Source: JBBDMC01 sp963775235
Lineage (GTDB): Bacteria; Pseudomonadota; Alphaproteobacteria; Rhizobiales; Kaistiaceae
Reading direction: 5' to 3'
Length of the DNA: 64,000 bases
Assembly (NCBI GenBank): GCA_963775235.1
Contig: CAVZHY010000006.1
Location: forward strand, 1 to 64,000
Positions within the stretch are counted from its first letter, which is position 1. Each line of letters begins with the position of its first letter. Positions 16,885 to 28,393 of this stretch are shown piece after piece. The translations under genes were made by a program, and so were the position numbers. The notes beneath the pieces are model-generated. The model made no database searches. It was given only the letters and a program-made list of their open reading frames with translations, and was not told the DNA's origin.

Positions 16885-18789
16885 ATGGCGACAAACCAGG
16901 CATCATCTTCGGACGATCCGAACACGTCGCCCCTGCCGCCGGCCGGCTTCCTTGCCCTCCTTGTCGGGTCGATCGGTGTTGTCTACGGCGACATAGGAAC
17001 GAGCCCGCTCTATGCGTTTCGTGTGGGCATATCGGCGGCCGCCGGGGGCGGGCTCGCCCAATCCGAAATCCTCGGCATCCTGTCGCTCATTCTCTGGTCG
17101 CTCATCGTCATCGTCACCCTGAAGTACGTTCTGTTCCTGACACGCGCCGACAACCACGGCGAAGGGGGCACGCTGGCTTTGATGGCTCTGGCCCAGCGGG
17201 CGTGGCCGAAGGCGAGCGCGACAATGGTCGTCCTCGGCGCCATTGCGGCGTCGCTGTTCTACGGCGATGCCATGATCACGCCGGCACTGTCCGTCCTCTC
17301 TGCGGTCGAGGGTCTGGAGGTGGCGACGCCCGGGCTCGAAACGGTGGTTCTGCCACTGACCGTCGTCATCCTCATTGCGTTGTTTGCGGTCCAATGGCGA
17401 GGAACGGCGAGCGTCGCCGCCTTCTTCGGACCCATCACCAGCATCTGGTTCATCGCGATCGCCATCGCCGGACTCGTGCAGATACTTGGCAACCCCGTCG
17501 TCCTGCTCGCGGTCAATCCGGTCCTGGGCGCTGAGTTCCTGGGGACCCACGGTCTTGTCAGCCTGACGGTCCTTGGCGCCGTCTTTCTCGCGGTCACGGG
17601 TGCGGAGGCGCTTTACGCCGATCTTGGCCATTTCGGTCGCAAGCCCATCCAGGTCGCGTGGGTGGCCTTTGTCCTGCCGGCCCTGACGCTCAATTATTTC
17701 GGCCAGGGCGCGCTGGTACTCGGCGCGCCCGCCACCGCCGACAATCCATTTTTCCTGATGTTTCCAGCCTGGGCCCGCCTGCCGATGGTCGGGCTGGCCA
17801 CGGCGGCAACCATCATTGCCAGCCAGGCGGTGATCACCGGCGCCTATTCGCTCAGCAGTCAGGCCATCCAGCTTGGCCTGCTGCCGCGACAGGAGATTCG
17901 TCACACCTCCGAGGCGCAGGTCGGCCAGATTTACATGCCGCGGATCAATGCGATCCTGCTCATCGGCGTTCTGTTGCTGGTCGGGCTCTTTCGTTCCTCC
18001 GATGCGCTTGCCAGCGCCTACGGCATCGCCGTCACCGGCACCATGGTGATAACGGCAATGCTGGCGTTCGTGGTGGTGTGGAAGGCGTGGAACTGGAGCA
18101 TCCTCGCCGCGATCGCCCTCGTCGTGCCGTTTTTCCTTGTGGACAGCACGTTCCTGGCGGCCAATCTGCTCAAGGTCCTGAGTGGGGGCTGGTTCCCGCT
18201 GTTGCTCGGCGGTTGTGTCCTCGTGCTCATCCTGACCTGGCGACAGGGAACGCGGATCCTGTTCGAAAAGACCCGCCGCTCGGAGGTCCCCCTCAGGGAG
18301 TTCGTGCAAACGCTGGAGAAGCATCCGCCGCCGCTCATCGACGGCACAGCCGTGTTCTTGACCGGCGATCCGGAAAGCACCCCGACCGCGCTTCTGCACA
18401 GCCTCAAGCACTTCAAGGTCCTGCATCGTCACAACGTCATCATGACCGTGATAACCGCCGACAAGCCGCGTGTCGCGCCGGCGGATCGCGTCACCGTCCA
18501 GGAAATCGGCAAGCGGTTCTGGAGCGTCATCGTTCGATACGGGTTCGCCGAAACGCCGAACCTGTCGCGCGCCCTGGCGCTGGCGAAGAAGGAGGGACTG
18601 GACCTGGAGATCATGAACACCACGTTTTTCCTGTCGCGCCGCAACCTTCAGTCGTCGCGCACCTCGCGGATCGCCGCATTGCGTAACCGCCTGTTCATCC
18701 CGTTGGCCCGCAACGCCGACGACGTCTCGAGCTATTTTCGCCTGCCGACAAACCGCGTGGTCGAGATCGGCACCCAGGTGACCGTATAG
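16885..18789 (+). CDS. kup: Low-affinity potassium transporter Kup
   Basis: A 634-residue K+/H+ symporter. The first transmembrane segment carries the Kup hallmark GVVYGDIGTSPLYAF, followed by the TRADNHGEGG loop and about eleven further membrane segments. The last 150 residues form the soluble C-terminal domain. Length and order are typical. I selected the ATG at 16885 rather than the GTG at 16858. TrkH is encoded elsewhere in the window, so two K+ uptake routes coexist. Confidence 0.95.
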   Translation: MATNQASSSDDPNTSPLPPAGFLALLVGSIGVVYGDIGTSPLYAFRVGISAAAGGGLAQSEILGILSLILWSLIVIVTLKYVLFLTRADNHGEGGTLALMALAQRAWPKASATMVVLGAIAASLFYGDAMITPALSVLSAVEGLEVATPGLETVVLPLTVVILIALFAVQWRGTASVAAFFGPITSIWFIAIAIAGLVQILGNPVVLLAVNPVLGAEFLGTHGLVSLTVLGAVFLAVTGAEALYADLGHFGRKPIQVAWVAFVLPALTLNYFGQGALVLGAPATADNPFFLMFPAWARLPMVGLATAATIIASQAVITGAYSLSSQAIQLGLLPRQEIRHTSEAQVGQIYMPRINAILLIGVLLLVGLFRSSDALASAYGIAVTGTMVITAMLAFVVVWKAWNWSILAAIALVVPFFLVDSTFLAANLLKVLSGGWFPLLLGGCVLVLILTWRQGTRILFEKTRRSEVPLREFVQTLEKHPPPLIDGTAVFLTGDPESTPTALLHSLKHFKVLHRHNVIMTVITADKPRVAPADRVTVQEIGKRFWSVIVRYGFAETPNLSRALALAKKEGLDLEIMNTTFFLSRRNLQSSRTSRIAALRNRLFIPLARNADDVSSYFRLPTNRVVEIGTQVTV

Positions 18790-18854
18790 GTCCCCTGTGG
18801 ACGGATTGCTGTCGCCGGTTGACGCCGCCGTCCCCGTCCGTGAGTTTCCACGCC

Positions 18855-19283
18855 ATGACACTCCACCTCATCAAGCTCTGCGTCGGCTGCGATGCCGTCG
18901 AGGACCTCGCGGCGTGGATCGAGCAGCGGCGGAAGGCGAGGGGCCGTCGCGCCGGGCCAGAGCACGTCCATGTCACCCGCATGGTGCCGCGTCGCGTCGG
19001 CGACCTCCTTGACGGCGGCTCGCTTTATTGGGTGATCAAGGGCGCCGTGCAGGTGCGGGAGCGGCTGATCGACGTCCAGCCGTTCGTCGACAGCGAGGGT
19101 ATCGGTCGCTGCCGGCTGGTGCTGGAGCCGAAACTGGTCCGCACCGAATGGCAGCCACGCCGGCCCTTCCAGGGGTGGCGCTATCTCCCGCCCGATGACG
19201 CGCCGCGCGACCTCAGGACCGGCAGGGGCGACGACCTGCCGCCGCAGCTCAGCGCCGAACTGGCGCAGCTGGGATTGCGCTAG
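18855..19283 (+). CDS. DUF1489 family protein
   Basis: A 142-residue protein typical of alphaproteobacteria. It starts MTLHLIKLCVGCDAVEDLA and has the conserved HVHVTRMVPRR and GSLYWVIKG segments, then GWRYLPPDDAP. Its function is unknown. The ATG at 18855 matches the family start, and upstream in-frame residues are not conserved. It follows kup by 65 bases. Confidence 0.9.
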   Translation: MTLHLIKLCVGCDAVEDLAAWIEQRRKARGRRAGPEHVHVTRMVPRRVGDLLDGGSLYWVIKGAVQVRERLIDVQPFVDSEGIGRCRLVLEPKLVRTEWQPRRPFQGWRYLPPDDAPRDLRTGRGDDLPPQLSAELAQLGLR

Positions 19284-19478
19284 ACGGCCGTCCAACAGAA
19301 TTTTCATCAACTCACCAAATCTGCGCTAACCTCATGCTCACGGTGTGTGTTGGTTGGGGCGAGTCTCGGCGGCCAAAAAGGCGCGGTTCAGCGAGCATGT
19401 TGACGGATTTTTCGCGTTTGAATTGCATCGTCTGGCCGCGCTCCGTTTGGGCTCGCGTTGGGTTGGGCTGGCGTACCG

Positions 19479-20360
19479 GTGGACAGGGTTAGACCAAAGC
19501 CACAGTCGGCACACGTCATCGTTCTCGGCAACGAGAAGGGCGGCTCGGGCAAGTCGACGATGGCGATGCACATCGTCGTCGCCCTGCTCAAGTCAGGACG
19601 TCGCGTCGCGTCGATCGATACCGATAGCCGCCAGCTCTCTCTCACGCGTTATCTGGAGAACCGCGCCCGCTGGTCGCGCAAACACGGTCTGTCGCTTGAG
19701 CTGCCAACCCATTTTTCGGTGAAGGCGGGAGCAGGCGAGACGGTGCGCGAGGCGGAGGCCGACGAACACCGTGCCTTCACGGCGATCGTGGACCGCCTCG
19801 GCGGGGCGTTCGATGCGGTGGTGATCGACACGCCGGCCAACGACTCCTTCCGCATGCGGCTCAGCCACGCCATTGCCGACACGCTGATCACGCCGATCAA
19901 CGACAGTTTCGTCGACCTCGACGTCCTCGGCCGCGTCGATCCGGAGTCGTTCGCGGCCATCGGCCCGAACCAGTATTCCGAACTTGTTCGCGAGGGCATG
20001 CGCGAACGCCACCTTGGCGGTGACCGCGATACCGACTGGGTGGTGGTCCGCAACCGCCTGTCGCCGCTGGCAAGCCGCAACCAGGCAAAGGTCGTGACCG
20101 CGCTCAAGGAATTGTCGGCCCTGCTCGAATTTCGCGTTGCCGACGGTGTCTGCGAGCGCGTCGTCTTTCGCGAGCTTTTCCTGGCCGGGCTGACCGCGTT
20201 CGACCGCTTCGACCGCGGCACGCTTGGCGTCAGGCCGACGCTGTCGCATGCCGCCGCTCGCCAGGAAGTGTCGGAGCTTGTCAGTTTTCTGAGATTGCCC
20301 GTGCCAGTGCCGGCGGCCAATGAAGAGCCGCTGATCGCGGCGCTGTCGAAAGCCGGATAG
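19479..20360 (+). CDS. mipZ: Division plane positioning ATPase MipZ (copy 1)
   Basis: A 293-residue ParA/MinD-type ATPase. In Caulobacter, MipZ forms a gradient from the ParB-bound poles and blocks FtsZ assembly except at midcell. The deviant Walker A GNEKGGSGKST is near residue 20, followed by ASIDTDSRQLSLTRYLENR, VVIDTPAND and TPINDSFVDLDVLGRV, all family-specific. RVVFRELFLAGL is in the C-terminal part. The start is uncertain: GTG 19479 is in frame, and a TTG lies at 19458. A second copy follows 100 bases downstream. Confidence 0.9.
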   Translation: MDRVRPKPQSAHVIVLGNEKGGSGKSTMAMHIVVALLKSGRRVASIDTDSRQLSLTRYLENRARWSRKHGLSLELPTHFSVKAGAGETVREAEADEHRAFTAIVDRLGGAFDAVVIDTPANDSFRMRLSHAIADTLITPINDSFVDLDVLGRVDPESFAAIGPNQYSELVREGMRERHLGGDRDTDWVVVRNRLSPLASRNQAKVVTALKELSALLEFRVADGVCERVVFRELFLAGLTAFDRFDRGTLGVRPTLSHAAARQEVSELVSFLRLPVPVPAANEEPLIAALSKAG

Positions 20361-20460
20361 TCGGATTTTGGTCACGCGTGCGAAATAATTGCCGCAACTG
20401 CTGTACCGTGGCGAAAAGCATGGCATTCTCTACCCGAGGTGGAATCGGGTACGAATCGGC

Positions 20461-21385
20461 ATGTCGCGTGACTCCAAAGGGCCGCGTCCCGCCCACGTCA
20501 TTGTTCTCGGCAACGAGAAGGGCGGATCGGGCAAGTCGACGACCGCCATGCACATCGTGATCGCTCTTCTGAAGGCCGGGGCGCGTGTGGCCTCGATCGA
20601 CACCGACGGTCGGCAGCGTTCGCTTACCCGCTACGTCGAGAATCGGGCCTACTGGCGGGAGCGCACCGGCGTTGATCTGGAGCTGCCGACGCACTTCACC
20701 GTGCCCCACGGTGAGGGCGATCTCATCGCCGACATCGAAGAGCGTGAGTTTCGCGCCTTCGCCGAGGCGATCAGCCGGGCCGAGTTCGGCTACGACTATG
20801 TCGTCGTCGACACCGCCGGTTCGAACACCTACCTGATGCGGGTCAGCCACGCGATGGCCGACACGCTGGTCACTCCCATCAATGACAGTTTCATCGATTT
20901 CGACGTCCTTGGTCGCGTCGACGCCGATACGCTGGACGTGACCGGGCCGAGCCATTACGCCGAGCTGGTGTTCGAGTCGCGGCGGCAGCGCCAGCTTGTC
21001 GACGACCGCATTACCGATTGGGTGGTGGTGCGCAACCGCCTGAGCGCGTTGGAAACGCGCAACCGCCGCAAGATCGAGACCGGCCTTGAACAGTTGTCGG
21101 CGCGGCTCGGTTTCCGGCTGGCGGCCGGGATTTCGCGAGCGGGTGGTGTTTCGTGAATTGTTTCCGCGAGGGTTAACCGCGCTCGACGACCTTAACAAAC
21201 GCCTGCTTGGCGGCGAACCGAACCTCTCGCATGTCTCTGCCCGCGAGGAGATTTGCGCCTTGGTTGAGAGCCTCAATCTCCCGTCCCCGGGGCAGAGCCG
21301 GGCAGAGCCGCGTGCGGCCACACGCTCGGCGGGCGGGATATCCGCCGACCCGCCTCCACCAGTCCAGTTGCGTCGGGTCGGCTGA
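20461..21385 (+). pseudogene. Second mipZ paralogue, frameshifted
   Basis: A tandem paralogue of the preceding gene, with the same GNEKGGSGKST, ASIDTDGRQRSLTRYVENR and TPINDSFIDFDVLGRV motifs. Sequence divergence from copy 1 is considerable, so the duplication is old. Near 21131 one extra base shifts the frame. Skipping it joins LGFRLAAG to FRERVVFRELFPRGLTALDDL, the usual MipZ C-terminal region. Without correction the product ends at 21156, losing about 75 residues. An isolated indel in a well-kept gene is more likely a sequence error than decay. This copy is the closer match to Caulobacter MipZ around RELFPRGL. Confidence 0.85.
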
Positions 21386-21442
21386 GCGCCACATGATGAT
21401 GCATGTGACCGGCCGCGGCCGGTCGGTGCATGGACCGGTTTC

Positions 21443-22165
21443 ATGGGCGACGACAAAAATACGCCGTTGAGTCGCAAAACGGCTGGCGATCCGGCGGCTC
21501 AGTCCAGATCGAGCGACATCGATGCTTTCCTCGCCGAGGCGCGGGCGATGGCGCCCGCCGCGCCCACCGGCGGGCGTGGCCGCCTCATCTTCGCCCTCGA
21601 TGCCACGATGAGCCGTCAGCCGACGTGGGATACCGCGCTCAAGCTGCAGGCGGAGATGTTCGAGGAGGCCGGCAAGGTTGGCGGGCTCGACATCCAGCTC
21701 GCCTATTTCCGCGGGTTCAATGAATGCCGGGTCAGCCGCTGGGTCAGTGACGCGCGTGTGCTGCGCGACCTTATGACGGCCATCCAGTGCCGCGGCGGCC
21801 ACACCCAGATTGGCAAGATCCTCACCCATGCCCGCCGTGAAACCGGCAAGAAGAAAGTTGACGTCCTGGTGTTCGTCGGCGATGCGCTGGAGGAGAAGGT
21901 AGACGATCTCGCCGCCAGGGCCGGTGAACTTGGCATGCTCGGCGTCCGCGTCTTCATCTTCCAGGAGGGCCGCAATCCCGTGGTGGAGCGTGGCTTCCGG
22001 GAAATCGCGCGGCTGTCGGGCGGGGCTTACGCGCGTTTCGACATCAACGCCGCCGGTCAGCTTCGCCAACTCCTCCGCGCTGCCGCCGTCTATGCCGCCG
22101 GCGGGCTGAAGGCGCTGGCGGGTAGCGGGGCGGGCAACCGTCTGCTGCTCGAGCAGCTCAAATAG
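21443..22165 (+). CDS. VWA domain-containing protein
   Basis: A 240-residue von Willebrand A-like protein. After a 40-residue hydrophilic leader, the domain starts at RLIFALDATMSRQPTWD, where the usual DxSxS metal site reads DATMS. Later strands are DIQLAYFRG and VDVLVFVGDALEE. It has no signal peptide, so it is cytoplasmic. It sits two bases before a membrane DnaJ-domain gene, a pairing that suggests joint function, possibly protein assembly. The precise role is unknown. Confidence 0.88.
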   Translation: MGDDKNTPLSRKTAGDPAAQSRSSDIDAFLAEARAMAPAAPTGGRGRLIFALDATMSRQPTWDTALKLQAEMFEEAGKVGGLDIQLAYFRGFNECRVSRWVSDARVLRDLMTAIQCRGGHTQIGKILTHARRETGKKKVDVLVFVGDALEEKVDDLAARAGELGMLGVRVFIFQEGRNPVVERGFREIARLSGGAYARFDINAAGQLRQLLRAAAVYAAGGLKALAGSGAGNRLLLEQLK

Positions 22166-22167
22166 CC

Positions 22168-22874
22168 ATGACCGCGTTGGGGGTCGGCATCGTCGGGCTC
22201 GCCCTGGTGTTGCTGGTCGGCTGGGCATTCGTCTCGGTCGACGCGGCAAGCCTGGTCCGGCTGATCCGCTACTCGGTCGGCACGCTTCTGATCCTGATCG
22301 GCGGGGTGGTCGGGCTCGGTGGACGCTTGGGCGTCGGCCTGTTCCTCGCCGCCCTCGGCTTCTCGGCGATCACGGCCGGTAAGATCGGCCCGTTCGACCT
22401 CGGCGGGGGGCGCCGTTCGCGGGGCTCGGCATCCATCGTGCGCTCGACGTTCCTCGAGATGCGTCTCGACCACGACACCGGCACGATGCGCGGACGCGTG
22501 CTCGCCGGGGCAGAGGCCGGACGCGACCTCGACGATCTCGACGAGGCGGGCTGTTGCGGCTCAGGGAAGAGATCGCCGGCGACGGCGACAGCCTGGCGCT
22601 ACTCGAAGGTTATCTCGACCGCCGGATGCCCGGATGGCGTGAACACGTCGAGGGTGATGCGGCAGCGGGGGCGGGCAGCCCGCCGGATGCGGGCGCCATG
22701 ACTGATGAGCAGGCCTATGAGATCCTTGGCCTTGCGCCCGGTGCCGGTGAGGCGGAAATCCGGGCGGCCCACCGTCGGCTCATGAAGCGCGTGCACCCTG
22801 ACCAGGGCGGCTCGACGTTCCTCGCGGCGAAGATCAATCAGGCTAAGGACTGGCTTCTCGGCAGACATCGCTAA
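22168..22874 (+). pseudogene. Membrane protein with C-terminal DnaJ domain, frameshifted
   Basis: Two hydrophobic segments (within residues 1-70) precede a short linker and, after a frame change near 22551, a J-domain: DEQAYEILGLAPGAGEAEIR, then the HPD motif in MKRVHPDQGG. One base is missing in GGGCTGTTG; restoring it gives the continuous DEAGLLRLREEIAGD. Such TM-linker-J proteins recruit DnaK to the membrane. Uncorrected, the J-domain is lost. It is two bases after the VWA gene, so they are probably one operon. I think sequence error is more likely than true decay. Confidence 0.85.
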
Positions 22875-22912
22875 GTCCGTTACGCATTACAAAGGACCCC
22901 GGCGAAAGGTGC

Positions 22913-24245
22913 TCAGTTGCTCAGTGCCAAGCAATTGAACTGGCGTTTGACCAGGTAGGCGCAGGCTGCCTGGGCAGCTTCTTGTCGTCGAACCCGGCGA
23001 AGCGGGCCCGGTAGAGCGTGGCGTCGCCAATCACGATCGGCTCGGTGTAGGGCGTGGCCCGGGCCAGCACGCCGGACGCGGTGGTCAGCGCCTGGTCGAG
23101 GATTTCCTCTGCGGACGAACGGGTCGGCGCGGCGGCAATCTGAATCTTCCAGCCAGGGACCGCCACGCTCGGCGGCTGCTCGGACTGCACTTCGTCACCC
23201 ACCGCCGCATCACCCTCAGGATCGACCGCATCGCGGACGAAACCGGCGCTGGCGACCGCGACCGGTGCGACCGATCCGCTGGCGAACGAGTCGTCTGTTT
23301 CTCGTTCGGCGGGACTAGTCGCGGCAGCGGGTAGTCATTGACCGGCACCAGCGCGGCGACAGCCGCTGCTGGGTCCCGCCGGAATGGATGCGGTACGCGG
23401 GCCGGTGGAGGCCTTGGAAGATATTTGTCGATCAGGTACGCGGTGTGCTGGTCGCGCCACTTGCTGGTCTCGCCGCCGATGACGACGGCGATGATCTCGC
23501 GGTTGCTGCGCTTGACCGAAGCGACGAGGTTGTATCCCGACGCGCGGGTATACCCCGTCTTGATGCCGTCGACGCCGTCAACCTTGCCGAGCAGGTTGTT
23601 GTGGTTGGCGATGCGGTGGCCGCCATAGACGAAGCTCGGCGTCGAGAAATAGGCGTAATACTGCGGGTAGTGCTCTCGCAACGCTTCCCCGAGGGTCGCC
23701 ATGTCCCGCGCGGTGGTGATCTGGCGGTCGTCCGGCAGCCCGGATGCATTGACGAACGTCGTCCGTGACATGCCGAGGTCGTGCGCCTTGCGGGTCATTT
23801 CCGCGGCGAAATTGGTCTCCGAGCCGCCGAGGTACTCGGCGATGGCCACCGCCATGTCGTTGGCCGACTTGGTGACCAGCGACAGGATGGCGTCGCGCAC
23901 GCTGATGGTCGAACCGGCCTTCAGTCCGAGCTTGGACGGGGCCTGGGCGGCGGCGTGTGCCGAGACGGTGATCCGCGCGTCAAGGCTGGCGCGGCCGCTC
24001 TCCAGCGCATCGAACAGCAGGTAGAGCGTCATCATCTTGGTCAGTGACGCCGGGTGCCGTGCCGAATCGGCATGGTCGCCGTAGAGCATCTTGCCGGTCT
24101 TGGCATCAACGACGATGGCCGAGTCGGGCGCCGCGAAGGCGGCACCGGGTCCGGCCGCCAGCACGCCGGTGAACATGCCGATCGCCGCCGCTGCCTTGAT
24201 GAAGCCAAAGCCCAGCCGTCGGAACGTTGCCGATGTTTTCCGCAT
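22913..24245 (-). pseudogene. D-alanyl-D-alanine carboxypeptidase with SPOR domain, two frameshifts
   Basis: A penicillin-binding protein 5-type carboxypeptidase that trims peptidoglycan pentapeptides. A signal peptide ends near AAFA. The catalytic motifs are intact: SLTK in HPASLTKMM, SAN in KSANDMA and KTG in GIKTGYT. Beyond the catalytic part the frame is lost near 23294 and again near 22978, each by one missing base. Restoring both gives a linker and a SPOR domain (PGWKIQIAAAPTRSSAEEIL to QFNCLALSN). SPOR binds denuded septal glycan. The enzyme part would survive; the SPOR domain would not if the indels are real. ATG 24245 is preferred. Confidence 0.88.
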
Positions 24246-24548
24246 CACTTACAGACCCACGCTTGCCGGCGCTGCCTCCGCACACCGGCGTCCCAATCTG
24301 ACCCCAACGACCGACATCCGTCGCCACCTTCGCCGGAATGCCCCGTCGCCAAACCTGCTTGGGCGGCGACCACGCGATGGTGACTCCCTCGGACTTTGCA
24401 GCTGCGTCGTCCCCCGAAACGCTGCGTCGGCCCCGAGGCGGACAGTATGAAAGTGAAGTTACGTTTCGGTAAAGCCCTAATCGCGCGGTCACACCGGAAA
24501 TCGCAAGCTCAGGTTGCGATTGCCGGTGTTTGTGGACAACAACCCCTA

Positions 24549-24563
24549 TTGTGCAACGCACAA
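24549..24563. promoter_or_regulatory. Perfect dyad upstream of the phasin promoter
   Basis: TTGTGC-AAC-GCACAA is a perfect 6-bp inverted repeat spaced by three bases, ending eight bases before the predicted -35 box. Its position suits an activator or repressor site. PhaR, which controls phasin genes, binds TGC-containing sequences, so it is a candidate; the assignment is inference. Confidence 0.5.
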
Positions 24564-24570
24564 AATCTCC

Positions 24571-24599
24571 TTGACATTGATGCTGCACTGCACATATTG
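24571..24599 (+). promoter_or_regulatory. Predicted sigma-70 promoter of the phasin gene
   Basis: TTGACA (24571-24576) is followed after 17 bases by ATATTG (24594-24599); CATATT with a 16-base spacing is an alternative. The spacer contains TGCTGCACTGCA, a TGC-rich sequence reminiscent of PhaR sites. The phasin start is 61 bases further on. The rest of the 24246-24659 gap shows no gene. Confidence 0.55.
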
Positions 24600-24659
24600 T
24601 TCCCATACATCAATTAGCCTCTCCTGCCGGAGTCGGCCAACGCGCAAAGGACCGCTTCG

Positions 24660-24992
24660 ATGAGCAACAACTTCGACAGTATGCAGAATTTTGGTAAGGA
24701 AAACATGGACTTGGCCATGCAGAGCGCCGATGCCATGGGTAAGGGCTTCCAGGCGATCACCACCGAGGCAGCCGATTATTCGAAACGGGCCCTGGACGCC
24801 GGCACCACTGCCTTCGAGAAGCTCGTCGCCGCCCGGAGCCTCGACAAGGCCTTCGAGATCCAGTCGGAGTTCATGCGCTCCGCTTACGAGGGCTACGTCG
24901 GCCAGGTCGCCAGGATGAACGAGATCGTCACCGACATGGCCAAGGGCGCCTACAAGCCGTACGAGTCGTTTTTCAGCAAGCTCGGCAAGTAA
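24660..24992 (+). CDS. Phasin family protein
   Basis: A 110-residue amphipathic helical protein expected to coat polyhydroxyalkanoate granules. The sequence shows the regular hydrophobic spacing of Phasin_2 proteins and their conserved C-terminal part (SEFMRSAYEGYVGQVARMNE, then YKPYESFF). There is no signal peptide. It has its own promoter region and a strong terminator, which suggests high, separate expression. Its synteny with clpS-clpA and a carboxypeptidase is common in this class. Confidence 0.93.
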   Translation: MSNNFDSMQNFGKENMDLAMQSADAMGKGFQAITTEAADYSKRALDAGTTAFEKLVAARSLDKAFEIQSEFMRSAYEGYVGQVARMNEIVTDMAKGAYKPYESFFSKLGK

Positions 24993-25044
24993 GGCTGACC
25001 GTCGGTAAGGGCCGCTCGCGGCCCGATAACCGGCCGTGAAAGAA

Positions 25045-25071
25045 GGGCCCGGCGTCTCGCCGGGCCCTTTT
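25045..25071 (+). terminator. Rho-independent terminator after phasin
   Basis: A perfect 10-bp stem GGGCCCGGCG (25045-25054) / CGCCGGGCCC (25058-25067) with a three-base loop is followed at once by TTTTCGTTT. It is 53 bases past the phasin stop and should isolate the phasin message from clpS. Confidence 0.9.
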
Positions 25072-25259
25072 CGTTTGCCTGCCGCCTCTCGCAAATCCGG
25101 CTTGCGTTGCCTAGATAACCCCGTGCGAGACTGTCCGGCGAAGCGGACGTGGCGTACGGCGCGTTCCCTCGAATTTTTTGATCGCGAACGCATTGCGCGT
25201 CCGCCCGTTTCTCGGCAGGATTCACCGTCGATCGCAAAATGGTCGAACGTACGGAAGCA

Positions 25260-25596
25260 ATGAGCAATTCGAACTCGGCGCCCTGATTTCGATGACGACG
25301 ACACAGGCACGAGTGTCGTCACCAAGACGCGGCCCAAGACCAAACGGCCGAGCCTGTACCGGGTCCTTCTGCTGAACGACGATTACACGCCGATGGAGTT
25401 CGTCGTGCAGGTACTGGAGGCCTTTTTCCAGAAGAGTCGCGAGGAGGCGACCCGGATCATGCTGCACGTGCACCAGCATGGGGTGGGGGAATGCGGTGTC
25501 TACACCTTCGAAGTCGCTGAGACCAAAGTGACGCAGGTGATGGATTTCGCCCGGAAGCACCAGCATCCGCTACAATGCGTGATGGAAAAGAAATGA
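25260..25596 (+). pseudogene. clpS: ATP-dependent Clp protease adaptor ClpS, frameshifted near its N-terminus
   Basis: ClpS delivers N-degron substrates to ClpA. The conserved core is complete: YRVLLLNDDYTPMEFVV, HVHQHGVGECGVYTFEVAE and the C-terminal HPLQCVMEKK. No start codon exists in this frame upstream of the internal ATG at 25393, which would remove the NDDYTPM motif. The frame from ATG 25260 (MSNSNSAP) fits the usual acidic leader if one extra base near 25283 is skipped, giving FDDDDTGTSVVTKTRPKTKRP. Since clpA directly follows and is intact, I think the indel is a sequence error and clpS is functional. Confidence 0.85.
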
Positions 25597-25605
25597 GGTT
25601 TTAAG

Positions 25606-28056
<2,451 letters not shown>

Positions 28057-28099
28057 CGCGCGCGGCGACCAGACAAGGCAACGGCCGGAACCTCTTTGC

Positions 28100-28392
28100 T
28101 AACCTCCCCTGGAGAGGAGAGGCCCCGAGCTGATCGGGGGTCGAAATCGCGTCAGCGATTTTGGGAGAGGTGTTTGGAATGACGCGTTGCGGCACGTCAG
28201 GAACGACCGCGCATGCAGGCGAATCCAAAAAACCACCTGGGGAGAGGGCTTCGCGCCTTGGGAGCGGAGCGAGTTAGGCGCGAAGGGTGAGGGGATATAG
28301 CCCTCTCTGAAACACTCTAACCGCTCACCCTTCGCCTGGGCTCATATGTGTTCGCCAAGGCTCAAAGCCCTCTCCCTCCGGGAGAGGGCGTG
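28100..28392. repeat. REP-like intergenic palindromic repeat
   Basis: This gap between the convergent clpA and SIMPL genes is built of nested inverted repeats. Small hairpins include CCCCGA/TCGGGG (28123-28139) and AAATCGC/GCGATTT (28144-28161). In the longer one, the sequence around GGGGAGAGGGCTTCGCGCC near 28240 reappears inverted near 28370-28390, and the AAGGGTGAG/CTCACCCTT pair lies inside. Rhizobial and rhodospirillal genomes carry many such elements. There are no regularly spaced direct repeats, so it is not a CRISPR array. The hairpins could end both transcripts. Confidence 0.7.
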
Positions 28393-28393
28393 C

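Noticed and set aside
16903..18861. 652-codon minus-strand frame
   Set aside because: Shadow of kup in GC-rich DNA.
22540..22560. Programmed frameshift in the DnaJ gene
   Set aside because: No slippery heptamer or stimulatory structure is seen; a plain missing base explains it.
28057..28393. Possible CRISPR array
   Set aside because: Repeats are inverted and irregular, with no equal spacers and no cas genes.
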